Below, piece by piece: positions 6,793-14,612 of a stretch of DNA of 19,483 nucleotides. The notes beneath the pieces are model-generated. The model was not told the origin of the DNA and did no database searches. It saw only the letters and a list, made by a program, of their open reading frames with translations. Each line of letters begins with the position of its first letter. Within the stretch, counting starts at the first letter, position 1. This DNA comes from Bacillota bacterium (GTDB taxonomy: Bacteria; Bacillota; Clostridia; Clostridiales; Clostridiaceae), in the NCBI GenBank assembly GCA_023451395.1, contig JAEXZL010000036.1, positions 1-19,483 on the forward strand, given 5' to 3'. A program made the translations under genes and the position numbers.

Positions 6793-8562
6793 TTAACCCC
6801 TCTCCAACCTATTGAGTTCATCCTCAATGTTCTTTAGTTCCTTCACAAGATTTAATGATTCATCAAATAACCCTTTAATTTCCTTCTCTTTTAGTTTGTG
6901 CATAATTCGCTTCTTATTCTCCTCTAACGTATGTTTTTTAATTTGATAGATGTAATCATTCAATAGCTTTCTGTAGTCAATAGTTTCTTCAAGTGTCATA
7001 TCTTGAATCAAGATATATTCCTTTATGGTATTAACATCTTTACACTGACTTTCAATATATTTATAAATGTTTACCTCTTTTTTCTTTGCCTCTATTATCA
7101 GGTCATAAATTCTTTTATGTTCTTCTAATATGAAACCGGTGCTTTCAATATTCTCTACAATAATGGGAAAATATTCATCTATATTTGCCATAATTTTTAA
7201 AAGTGCTCTCTCTGCCTTTAAGTATGCAGGCTCTATATATAATTTTTGTCCATTATCTTCCATATTATTCAAAGCCCTTTCCTCTATGCCCTTAGGAGAA
7301 AGTTTTTTCCCAAGTAAATCATAAAGTGCTTGCTCTCTAATTCCCGTTTCTTCAGATATTAATTTTATATAAACATCCTTTTCTACGGGATCAAGCTCTG
7401 CAAGTATTTCCGTTACCCTTTCCCCATATTTAATCATCATAGAGCTATTAGAGAAATTTATGCCCTCTTTAGCCTTATTCAAGCGATAATCAATAAGGGG
7501 TAATGCCTTTTTTATAAGCTCTTGAAAGGCTTCCTTCCCCTTAAATCTAATAAATTCATCAGGATCCTTTCCTTCCGGAACTGTAAGTACTCTAACATCT
7601 AAACCTGTCTTTCTTAACACCTCTAATCCTCTAAGGGTAGCCATTTGCCCAGCTACATCTGCATCATAGGATATTATTACCTTATCAGCAAATCTTTTAA
7701 TTAATTTTGCTTGGTCTAGAGTAAGTGCTGTACCTAAGGATGCCACTGCATTATTAATTCCATATTGGTGAAGGGATATACAATCCATGTAGCCTTCCAC
7801 TACTATTAAAGTTTTTTCATCCTTTAGATTTTTAATAGCAAAATTTAAGGCATAAAGCTGCGTACCTTTAGTAAAAATTGGTCCCTCTGGTGAGTTTAAG
7901 TACTTTGGCTTAGAATCATCTAAAACTCTTCCTCCAAAACCAATGACCTTTCCTCTATAATCAAAAACAGGAAACATTACTCTATTTCTAAATCTATCAT
8001 AATAATTTCCCTTTTCGCTCTTTATTATTAGGCCATTTTCTAAAAGCTGCTCTTCCTTATAACCTTTTTTCTTAAGAAAATTCAATGTGCTCCGCCAACT
8101 ATCTAAGGAATATCCTAATCCAAATTTTTTTATAGTACTTTCCTTTAAGCCTCGAGATAAAAAATATTCCTTTGCCTTTTTATTAGCCATTAAATTATTA
8201 AAATAAAACCTAGCTGAATCAACATTTAAATTATATAAAAGCTCCCTTTTATCATAACCGCTGTTTTTATTGATATTGAAATCAATATTAGCTCTCTTTG
8301 CTAAGAGTTCCACTGCTTCAACAAAATTAAGGCTTTTAGTTTTCATAACATAGGTTATTACATTACCTGCTTCCCCACAACCAAAGCATTTATAAATTTG
8401 TTTATCAGGTGAAACACTAAAGGAAGGAGATTTTTCGTTATGAAAAGGACAAAGGCCTGAATAGTTTCTGCCGGCTCTCTTAAGCCTTACATTTTCGGAG
8501 ATAACATCAACAATATCATTTTCTTCCTTAATCTGCTGGATTAACTCCTCTGATATAGCCAA
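6793..8562 (-). CDS. dnaG: DNA primase
   Basis: DnaG makes RNA primers on the lagging strand and interacts with the replicative helicase. The N-terminal CHC2 zinc ribbon is complete: CPFH (about residues 38-41) and CFGC (about 59-62). The catalytic TOPRIM fold carries VVEGYMDCISLHQYG with the invariant Glu, and SYDADVAGQMA with the DxD acidic pair. The ~160-residue C-terminal helicase-interacting domain is divergent, as usual. I place the start at TTG 8560-8562 (589 residues) because AGGTGGGG lies seven bases upstream. The in-frame GTG at 8572-8574 is part of that same ribosome binding site and has none of its own. rpoD follows within a few bases, so the two are co-expressed. Confidence 0.95.
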   Translation of the reverse strand: MAISEELIQQIKEENDIVDVISENVRLKRAGRNYSGLCPFHNEKSPSFSVSPDKQIYKCFGCGEAGNVITYVMKTKSLNFVEAVELLAKRANIDFNINKNSGYDKRELLYNLNVDSARFYFNNLMANKKAKEYFLSRGLKESTIKKFGLGYSLDSWRSTLNFLKKKGYKEEQLLENGLIIKSEKGNYYDRFRNRVMFPVFDYRGKVIGFGGRVLDDSKPKYLNSPEGPIFTKGTQLYALNFAIKNLKDEKTLIVVEGYMDCISLHQYGINNAVASLGTALTLDQAKLIKRFADKVIISYDADVAGQMATLRGLEVLRKTGLDVRVLTVPEGKDPDEFIRFKGKEAFQELIKKALPLIDYRLNKAKEGINFSNSSMMIKYGERVTEILAELDPVEKDVYIKLISEETGIREQALYDLLGKKLSPKGIEERALNNMEDNGQKLYIEPAYLKAERALLKIMANIDEYFPIIVENIESTGFILEEHKRIYDLIIEAKKKEVNIYKYIESQCKDVNTIKEYILIQDMTLEETIDYRKLLNDYIYQIKKHTLEENKKRIMHKLKEKEIKGLFDESLNLVKELKNIEDELNRLERG

Positions 8563-8617
8563 TAATTTCCCCACCTATCTAATAAAAATACCAGATTATA
8601 TTTCAACAAGGTTTATT

Positions 8618-8646
8618 ATATTCGACATAAATCAATATAATCCTTC
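8618..8646 (-). promoter_or_regulatory. Putative sigma-H promoter upstream of dnaG-rpoD
   Basis: On the minus strand GAAGGATTA (8638-8646), an 11-base spacer, and GTCGAATAT (8618-8626) match the Bacillus sigma-H consensus as I recall it: RnAGGAwWW, 11-12 bases, RnnGAATww, at every defined position. It would start a transcript with a leader of roughly 45 bases before dnaG. The overlapping TATAAT (8615-8620 region) lacks a good -35 at 16-18 bases. The assignment is by eye from a recalled consensus. Confidence 0.55.
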
Positions 8647-8788
8647 TTTTTTGTTTTACTAAAATAACAATTCTACCTTTGCCATATTATATATTCTGTA
8701 TTAAATATGAATTTCCTTCTTAATTTTTTTATTTAATTTTATTACGGTGATAGTTTACCCATGGCCATTAGAAAATTATTCCTTGTAA

Positions 8789-9817
8789 CTAGTATAAATA
8801 AAATTTAGGAACAAACAATTTATTAAAAAGAAGCATACAATAATCATCACTCATTCCAGCAATATAATCTGTCACCCCTCTATGTATTCCTTCCTTTTCT
8901 ACTATTTCTTTATAAAGCCTTGGCATTTCTTCTGGGTTCTTATAATAATAGTTCAATACCTCTTTTAATATGAATTTTGCCTTATCTCTTTCCTCTCTTA
9001 AATAAGCTCCATTATATATTCTTTGGAACATAAAGTTCCTTAGACTAATCATAGCTTTATCCACCTGAGGGCTTAAGCTAACAAGAAGCTCTCCTCTTTC
9101 TAAATTACTTATTGTATTTTTTACAATATCCTCTACTAAGGTTCCTATTCTTTCACCATGACCTTTTCCTAGTATTTGGAGGGTTTCCTCAGGTAAATCC
9201 TCTATCTTTAAAAGCCCCGCTCTTATAGAATCGTCTATATCATGGTTGACATAAGCAATTTTATCACTATACTTTACAATCTGGCCTTCTAAGGTCATAG
9301 ATTTTTGAGAAAGCTTTGAAAAGCCAGTATGATGGAGTATTCCATCTATTACCTCTTTAGTAAGGTTTAATCCTCTGCCATCCTTTTCTAAAATTTTTAC
9401 CACTCTAACACTTTGCTCATGGTGCCTAAATCCACCAGGTAAAAAATTATTTAAAACCTCTTCTCCATTGTGAGCAAAGGGTACATGGCCTAAATCATGA
9501 GCTAGGGTAATAGCCTCTACTAAAGTTTCGTTAAGCCCTATGGCTCTTGCAATTGTTCTTGCTATCTGTGAAACTTCTAAGGTGTGTGTAAGCCTTGTTC
9601 TAAAGTGATCTCCGGAAGTTTTAATATATACCTGAGTTTTGTGCTTAAGTCTTCTAAAGGCTTTCGAATGTATAACCCTGTCTCTATCTACCATGTAAAT
9701 AGTTCTTATATTATCTAAAGGCTCTTCAACATCTCTCCCTAAGGAATTTATTGATAAAGCAGCTTCTTTTATCAATGTCAACTCTTCAATTTTCTCTATT
9801 TTTTCCCTAATATTCAT
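8789..9817 (-). CDS. dgt: Deoxyguanosinetriphosphate triphosphohydrolase-like protein (HD domain)
   Basis: Dgt-family enzymes cleave dNTPs to the nucleoside and triphosphate, adjusting dNTP pools. The metal-binding HD motif is complete: H78 in RLTHTLEVSQIAR, H107-D108 in ITLAHDLGHVPFAHNGEE, and a later Asp in VKYSDKIAYVNHDIDD. The upstream KAFRRLKHKTQV stretch with the R-L/HFRTRLTH signature is typical of the deoxyguanosine triphosphohydrolase-like subfamily of Firmicutes. Length is 342 residues. I choose ATG 9815-9817, with AGAGGTG six bases upstream; the longer in-frame GTG (9826) is inside that site. Substrate preference among dNTPs is not known from sequence. The gene lies alone between dnaG and a divergent cotS-type gene, with no clear terminator in 8650-8788. 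Confidence 0.9.
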   Translation of the reverse strand: MNIREKIEKIEELTLIKEAALSINSLGRDVEEPLDNIRTIYMVDRDRVIHSKAFRRLKHKTQVYIKTSGDHFRTRLTHTLEVSQIARTIARAIGLNETLVEAITLAHDLGHVPFAHNGEEVLNNFLPGGFRHHEQSVRVVKILEKDGRGLNLTKEVIDGILHHTGFSKLSQKSMTLEGQIVKYSDKIAYVNHDIDDSIRAGLLKIEDLPEETLQILGKGHGERIGTLVEDIVKNTISNLERGELLVSLSPQVDKAMISLRNFMFQRIYNGAYLREERDKAKFILKEVLNYYYKNPEEMPRLYKEIVEKEGIHRGVTDYIAGMSDDYCMLLFNKLFVPKFYLY

Positions 9818-9972
9818 AAATAACACCTCTATTTATTTATTTCTACAAATCCCCTTCAAATCCTTCATTTTAATATATAATTAATAATTACCATATTTTA
9901 TTAATTATATGTATAATATCTTATTTTAATTAATATATTCTTATAGTAGATTAATTTGGAAGGAGTTATATT

Positions 9973-11043
9973 ATGACAGAATATGCAAGCAGCAAAGGAA
10001 AAGGCTTTCTCTCAGAGGAAATACTTAAAAGTGAAATATTAAAGTACTATGGACTGGAGAAGGGCTACATAACTCAAATAAAATTTAAGGATACAGAGAA
10101 GCAAAGAGCTGTATATAAGATAGAGTCTAAGGATGAGCTTTACTGCTTAAAAAAGGTTTACTACAGCACCCCAGATTTAAGGTTTATTTATTCCGCATTA
10201 GAATGGTTTTATAGAAATAATATCAAAGTTCCAAGGTTACTTTCCACAAAAGAAGGTGGAAGATATGTAGAGTATAAAGATATGCTCTTTATACTAACCC
10301 CTTGGATTGAAGGTGAAAAATGCTCTTATGATAATATAGAGCATATTATGGAGGCATCCTATAATCTTGCAAGGATGCATAAGGTAGGCTTAAACTTTAC
10401 TCCAATAATCGGTAGCAGTAATCGATGCCAGATGGATAGTTTGCATTCCTCTATAGAAAAGCATTATGAAAGCATATTACATTGCTCTAATCAAGCCTTT
10501 AACCTAAGAGATAAATTCTCCAAAGTCTTTTTAGATCACTACGAAACCAACATAACCATGGCTTCTATAGCCCTTGATGTAGCCTCAACAATCAATACTG
10601 ATAACCTTACAATCTCCCTCTGTCATTTGGATTATGTTAATAAGAATATGCTCTTCGATACCTCAGGTAAGCTATGGGTAATTGATTTTGATAAATGCTC
10701 TAAAGATTATTGTGCTCATGATATCAGCTATTTTTTAAGAAGGCTTTTAAAAAGAAACAATACCCGCTGGGATATTGCTGTAGCCTTAGATTCATTAAAT
10801 GCCTACAGTAGTATTCATCCTTTAACGGTAGATGATATGAAATTCATTTTTGTCTACTTAAGTTTCCCTCAGAAATATTGGAAAATATCAAGAGATTACT
10901 ATAACAATATAAAGAAATGCAATAAAGCTGCTTTTTTAAGCCTTCTTAATAAAGCAGTTGAAGGGGATGTATATCAGTTAACCTTCTTACAAGAGTTTAA
11001 AAAAGTTTTATCTCAAAGGTATAAAATCCAACTAAATTATTAA
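9973..11043 (+). CDS. CotS-family spore coat protein (kinase-like fold)
   Basis: This 356-residue protein matches the CotS/YutH/YsxE family, spore-coat proteins with an aminoglycoside-phosphotransferase/choline-kinase fold. The kinase-like core is visible: a Lys in YCLKKVYYS near 60 (ATP-binding position), LTPWIEGEKC at ~108-117, the catalytic loop CHLDYVNKNM with D220 and N225, and the DFD metal motif at 238-240 (VIDFDKCSKDY). These residues are those needed for phosphotransfer, so it may be an active kinase, though a coat substrate is not established. AGGAG sits at good spacing before the ATG. It is the only plus-strand chromosomal gene here, divergent from dgt and convergent with ppdK. Expression in the mother cell is expected, but I could not identify a sigma-E or sigma-K promoter with confidence. 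Confidence 0.85.
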   Translation: MTEYASSKGKGFLSEEILKSEILKYYGLEKGYITQIKFKDTEKQRAVYKIESKDELYCLKKVYYSTPDLRFIYSALEWFYRNNIKVPRLLSTKEGGRYVEYKDMLFILTPWIEGEKCSYDNIEHIMEASYNLARMHKVGLNFTPIIGSSNRCQMDSLHSSIEKHYESILHCSNQAFNLRDKFSKVFLDHYETNITMASIALDVASTINTDNLTISLCHLDYVNKNMLFDTSGKLWVIDFDKCSKDYCAHDISYFLRRLLKRNNTRWDIAVALDSLNAYSSIHPLTVDDMKFIFVYLSFPQKYWKISRDYYNNIKKCNKAAFLSLLNKAVEGDVYQLTFLQEFKKVLSQRYKIQLNY

Positions 11044-11068
11044 AAAGCCCCGCAGTATGCGGGGCTTT
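11044..11068. terminator. Bidirectional terminator between cotS-type gene and ppdK
   Basis: AAAGCCCCGC, loop AGTAT, GCGGGGCTTT form a perfect 10-bp stem directly after the plus-strand stop and three bases after the ppdK stop. On the minus strand it runs into CTTTTTAAT, a better U-tract than on the plus strand, so it is primarily the ppdK terminator. Confidence 0.9.
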
Positions 11069-11071
11069 AAA

Positions 11072-13702
11072 TTATCTCTTATTTTTAACCTGTGCCTGAG
11101 CTGCAGCAAGTCTTGCTGTAGGAACTCTGAAAGGTGAACAGGACACATAATGAAGTCCAGTATTATGGAAGAATTCAACGGAAGCTGGGTCACCACCGTG
11201 CTCTCCACATACACCAAGCTTAATATTGGGTCTTGCTTCTTTACCCTTTTCAACAGCCATCTTAACCAACTGTCCAACACCTGATTGATCAAGCTTAGCA
11301 AATGGATCCTGCTCATAAATCTTCTTTTCATAGTAATCTGCTAGGAACTTACCAGCATCATCTCTTGAGAATCCAAAAGTCATCTGAGTAAGGTCATTTG
11401 TTCCAAAGGAGAAGAATTCAGCTTCCTTAGCTATTTCATCAGCCATTAAAGCTGCTCTTGGTATCTCAATCATTGTACCAACGGAATATTCAAGAGAAAC
11501 TCCTTTTTCCTCCATAACCTTCTTAGCAGTTGCTACTACAACATCCTTAACATACTTAAGCTCTTTGATTTCTCCTACAAGAGGTATCATTATTTCTGGA
11601 ACTATGTTGAAGCCCTTATTTTGCTTAACCTCTATAGCAGCCTCAATTACAGCTCTTGTCTGCATTTCAGCAATTTCAGGATAGGAAACAGCAAGCCTAC
11701 AGCCTCTATGTCCCATCATAGGATTAAACTCATGAAGTGATTCTACTGTTGCCTTTAATTCTTCAAAGCTTAAGCCCATTTCCTTAGCTAAAACTTCTAT
11801 TTCTTCATCTACATGAGGTAAGAACTCATGAAGTGGTGGATCTAAAAATCTTATGGTAACAGGTCTTTCTTCCATAGTTTCATAGATTCCAATGAAGTCT
11901 TGTCTTTGCATAGGAAGTATCTTATCTAAAGCCTTTCTTCTCTGCTCTTCATTCTTAGAAACTATCATTTCTCTAACTGCTGCTATTCTATCTTCAGCAA
12001 AGAACATATGCTCTGTTCTACATAATCCAATACCCTCAGCTCCGAATTCAACAGCTTGCTTAGCATCTCTTGGGGAATCAGCATTGGTTCTAACCTTAAG
12101 CACTCTAATTTCATCAGCCCAGCTCATAAATGTTCCAAAATGACCGGATATCTCTGGAGCTACTGTCTTTACAGCTTCTCCATATACATTTCCTGTACTT
12201 CCATCTAAGGATAGATAATCCTCTGAAGAGTATGTCTTGCCATTAACTGTTACTGTCTTCTTTTCTTCATCAACCTTTAATTCTCCGCAGCCAGCAACGC
12301 AGCAAGTTCCCATTCCTCTAGCAACAACTGCAGCATGGGATGTCATACCACCTCTAACAGTAAGGATACCTTCAGCAGCTACCATTCCTTCAATATCCTC
12401 TGGAGATGTTTCAAGTCTTACAAGTACAACCTTTTCACCAGCTTCTGCTCTCTTCTTTGCTTCTTCTGCTGTAAAAGCAATTTTACCGCAGGCAGCTCCT
12501 GGAGATGCAGGTAATCCTTTAGCAATTGGAGTAGCAAGCTTTACTGCTACCTGATCAAAGGCTGGATGTAATAATGTATCTAATTGCTTAGGATCAACCT
12601 TTAATATAGCTTCTTCTTTAGTGTTTAACTTTTCTTCAACTAAATCAACAGCTATTTTTAAAGCAGCCTGAGCAGTTCTCTTACCATTTCTTGTTTGTAG
12701 GAAGTATAATTTACCATCTTCTATAGTAAACTCCATGTCCTGCATATCTCTATAATGATTTTCAAGAGTCTTTACTATATCAATAAATTGATTATAGATT
12801 TCAGGCATTTGCTCCTTTAAATGATCGATTGTCTGAGGAGTTCTGATACCAGCAACAACGTCTTCCCCTTGAGCATTCATTAAATACTCACCATAAACCT
12901 TGTTTTCACCTGTTGCAGGGTTTCTTGAGAAAGCAACTCCAGTACCAGAGGTTTCACCTTTGTTACCGAAAACCATTTCTTGAACGTTTACTGCAGTTCC
13001 CCAGCTTGAAGGTATATCGTTTAATCTTCTATATACGTTTGCTCTAGGGTTGTCCCATGATCTAAATACAGCAGTAACTGCTTCTATAAGCTGAGTTTTA
13101 GGATCACTTGGGAATTCCTCACCTTTTTCATTTTTATAAAGAACTTTAAATTGTCCAACTAATTTTTTAAGATCGTCAGCATCTAAATCAGTATCTAGAT
13201 GAACTCCCTTTTCTTCCTTCATTTTGTCCATAAGATTCTCAAATAATCTCTTTTCAACGTCCATAACAACGTCTGCGAACATTTGAATAAATCTTCTATA
13301 TGAATCATAAGCAAATCTTGGATTACCAGTTAAATTAGCCATTGCTTCAACAGTTTCATCGTTGAGGCCAAGGTTTAATATGGTGTCCATCATTCCAGGC
13401 ATTGAAGCTCTTGCTCCAGATCTTACTGAAACCAATAAAGGATTTTCTATGTTTCCAAATTCCTTACCGGTAATTTTTTCTAGCTCGCTCATCTTTTCTT
13501 CTATCTGAGCTATAACTTCTGCTGCGATAACCTTTCCATCGTCATAATACTTATTGCAGGCTTCTGTAGTTACAGTAAAGCCCTGTGGAACAGGAATACC
13601 TAGTGTGGTCATTTCTGCAAGGTTTGCACCTTTACCGCCAAGCAGATTTTTCATGGATGCGTTACCTTCACTAAAAAGGTAAACAAATTTTGTGTTATCC
13701 AT
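11072..13702 (-). CDS. ppdK: Pyruvate, phosphate dikinase
   Basis: PPDK interconverts pyruvate + ATP + Pi and phosphoenolpyruvate + AMP + PPi. Depending on the organism it acts in gluconeogenesis or PPi-dependent glycolysis. The domains are in the expected order: an N-terminal ATP-grasp region (LLGGKGANLAEM, SVRSGARASMPGMMDT, EFTIEDGKLYFLQTRNGKRT), then the phosphohistidine swivel domain with GGMTSHAAVVARGMG (catalytic H456). The C-terminal PEP-binding barrel follows, with GIGLCRTEHMFF, MIEIPRAAL, FGTNDLTQ and GVCGEHGGDP. I start at ATG 13700-13702 (876 residues, close to the well-studied Clostridium symbiosum enzyme), since GGAGGAG lies six bases upstream. The in-frame ATG at 13717 overlaps that site. 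It is directly downstream of the ccpN-like repressor gene. Confidence 0.96.
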   Translation of the reverse strand: MDNTKFVYLFSEGNASMKNLLGGKGANLAEMTTLGIPVPQGFTVTTEACNKYYDDGKVIAAEVIAQIEEKMSELEKITGKEFGNIENPLLVSVRSGARASMPGMMDTILNLGLNDETVEAMANLTGNPRFAYDSYRRFIQMFADVVMDVEKRLFENLMDKMKEEKGVHLDTDLDADDLKKLVGQFKVLYKNEKGEEFPSDPKTQLIEAVTAVFRSWDNPRANVYRRLNDIPSSWGTAVNVQEMVFGNKGETSGTGVAFSRNPATGENKVYGEYLMNAQGEDVVAGIRTPQTIDHLKEQMPEIYNQFIDIVKTLENHYRDMQDMEFTIEDGKLYFLQTRNGKRTAQAALKIAVDLVEEKLNTKEEAILKVDPKQLDTLLHPAFDQVAVKLATPIAKGLPASPGAACGKIAFTAEEAKKRAEAGEKVVLVRLETSPEDIEGMVAAEGILTVRGGMTSHAAVVARGMGTCCVAGCGELKVDEEKKTVTVNGKTYSSEDYLSLDGSTGNVYGEAVKTVAPEISGHFGTFMSWADEIRVLKVRTNADSPRDAKQAVEFGAEGIGLCRTEHMFFAEDRIAAVREMIVSKNEEQRRKALDKILPMQRQDFIGIYETMEERPVTIRFLDPPLHEFLPHVDEEIEVLAKEMGLSFEELKATVESLHEFNPMMGHRGCRLAVSYPEIAEMQTRAVIEAAIEVKQNKGFNIVPEIMIPLVGEIKELKYVKDVVVATAKKVMEEKGVSLEYSVGTMIEIPRAALMADEIAKEAEFFSFGTNDLTQMTFGFSRDDAGKFLADYYEKKIYEQDPFAKLDQSGVGQLVKMAVEKGKEARPNIKLGVCGEHGGDPASVEFFHNTGLHYVSCSPFRVPTARLAAAQAQVKNKR

Positions 13703-13744
13703 TGACAACTCCTCCATTCGTAGTATGTTTTTTATGTATACTTT

Positions 13745-13768
13745 CAGGGACTAAATAATAAGCCCCTG
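13745..13768 (-). other. Minus-strand hairpin in the ccpN-ppdK spacer
   Basis: CAGGGGCT, loop TATTATTT, AGTCCCTG form an 8-bp stem on the minus strand, with one U-G pair that would be a C-A mismatch on the plus strand. No U-tract follows, so it does not look like a plain terminator. It could be an attenuating, processing or stabilising element in the ppdK leader. Confidence 0.45.
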
Positions 13769-13776
13769 TTAGCTAG

Positions 13777-14409
13777 CTATTTGATTTCACATAGCTTTAT
13801 AAAAAGCTTTGTGATGTTTGTCTTAGAAACGTTTCCTACTATCTTAAGCTGTTCTCTGCCTTGGTATTCTTGCTTTTCTACCACAGGAACACTATCTATT
13901 TCGTGTTCTATAATTTTTTTAGCCACCTCATAGATGTTATCCTCAGGGGAAGCGGTTATAATATTAGGCATTCTAGTCATTATTACACTTATTGGAACCT
14001 TGTGAATATCAGTTCCACCCATAGTAATCTTAAGAAAGTCTTTTCTGGAAACCTTTCCGATGAGAAATCCATTATTGACTACTGTAAGGCTTCCTACATC
14101 ATAGAGAAACAAGTTTATTATGGCGTCATATACCATAGTATTTTCTTCTACTGACACAGGCTTAGACATAATACTCTTAGCCCTAGTATTCATGATATAA
14201 TCATAAACTAGACCGCCATAGGGTTTATTTGTATATATATATCCTACCTTAGGTCTAGCTTCTAAAATACCGGTCATGGTTAATATGGCTAAATCCGGTC
14301 TTAAGGCAGCTCTAGTTACGCCAAGCCTAGAAGCTAGTGCTTCACTGGTAATGGGCTGAGTTTCTTTAACTATCTGTATGATTTTTTCCTGCCTAGAACT
14401 TAAATTCAA
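13777..14409 (-). CDS. CcpN-like transcriptional repressor (HTH + two CBS domains)
   Basis: In Bacillus, CcpN represses gluconeogenic genes (gapB, pckA) during growth on glucose and senses nucleotides through CBS domains. This protein has an N-terminal winged helix-turn-helix (about 3-60) with the highly characteristic RAALRPDLAILTMTGILEAR and the wing PKVGYIYT. A tandem CBS pair follows (about 75-200; SKPVSVEENTMVYDAI and TASPEDNIYEVAKKII). I place the start at TTG 14407-14409 (210 residues), since AAAGGTG lies about eight bases upstream. A more upstream in-frame TTG (14436) lacks a site and would give an atypical N-terminus. It is immediately upstream of ppdK, the likely target, and has a good promoter of its own. 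Effector and operator are unknown. Confidence 0.88.
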   Translation of the reverse strand: MNLSSRQEKIIQIVKETQPITSEALASRLGVTRAALRPDLAILTMTGILEARPKVGYIYTNKPYGGLVYDYIMNTRAKSIMSKPVSVEENTMVYDAIINLFLYDVGSLTVVNNGFLIGKVSRKDFLKITMGGTDIHKVPISVIMTRMPNIITASPEDNIYEVAKKIIEHEIDSVPVVEKQEYQGREQLKIVGNVSKTNITKLFIKLCEIK

Positions 14410-14489
14410 TATTACCACACCTTTCCCGATACTCAAAAGGATTATTTCATTTGAAATTTTTAAAAAGTTTCTACGGTTCCGACATATCT

Positions 14490-14517
14490 ATTATATCATT
14501 TTATTTAATAATTTAAA
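14490..14517 (-). promoter_or_regulatory. Putative sigma-A promoter of the ccpN-like gene
   Basis: On the minus strand TTTAAA (14512-14517, four of six matches to TTGACA), a 16-base spacer and a perfect TATAAT (14490-14495) occur, with TG one base upstream (TGATATAAT, extended -10). Transcription would begin near 14483, leaving about 75 bases of leader that could hold an operator. Confidence 0.6.
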
Positions 14518-14524
14518 GAGAAAA

Positions 14525-14589
14525 ATTGCTAATTTTTAAAACTCCTCTCAATTACGTATAGAAAAGTTAATCAAAAAAAAATTAGCAAT
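14525..14589 (-). terminator. Long-loop inverted repeat with U-tract after the UBA-DUF4342 gene
   Basis: Two perfect 13-base arms (ATTGCTAATTTTT and AAAAATTAGCAAT) enclose a 39-base loop. On the minus strand the second arm runs into TTTTTCTC, as in an intrinsic terminator. It starts 23 bases after the stop of the UBA-DUF4342 gene, the likely end of the pgpH-recO operon. The unusually long loop leaves room for another role. Confidence 0.5.
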
Positions 14590-14612
14590 GTAAAACTACA
14601 CAAAGGAAAGGC

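Noticed and set aside
9888..9917. Possible sigma-A promoter for the cotS-type gene (TTACCA, 18 bases, TATAAT)
   Set aside because: The region is almost pure A/T, so such matches arise by chance, and a spore coat gene would be expected to use a mother-cell sigma factor, for which no clear site was found.
11892..12554. Two plus-strand open frames of 83 and 105 codons inside ppdK
   Set aside because: They are antisense shadows of a long, well-conserved coding gene, with no ribosome binding site or recognisable domain.
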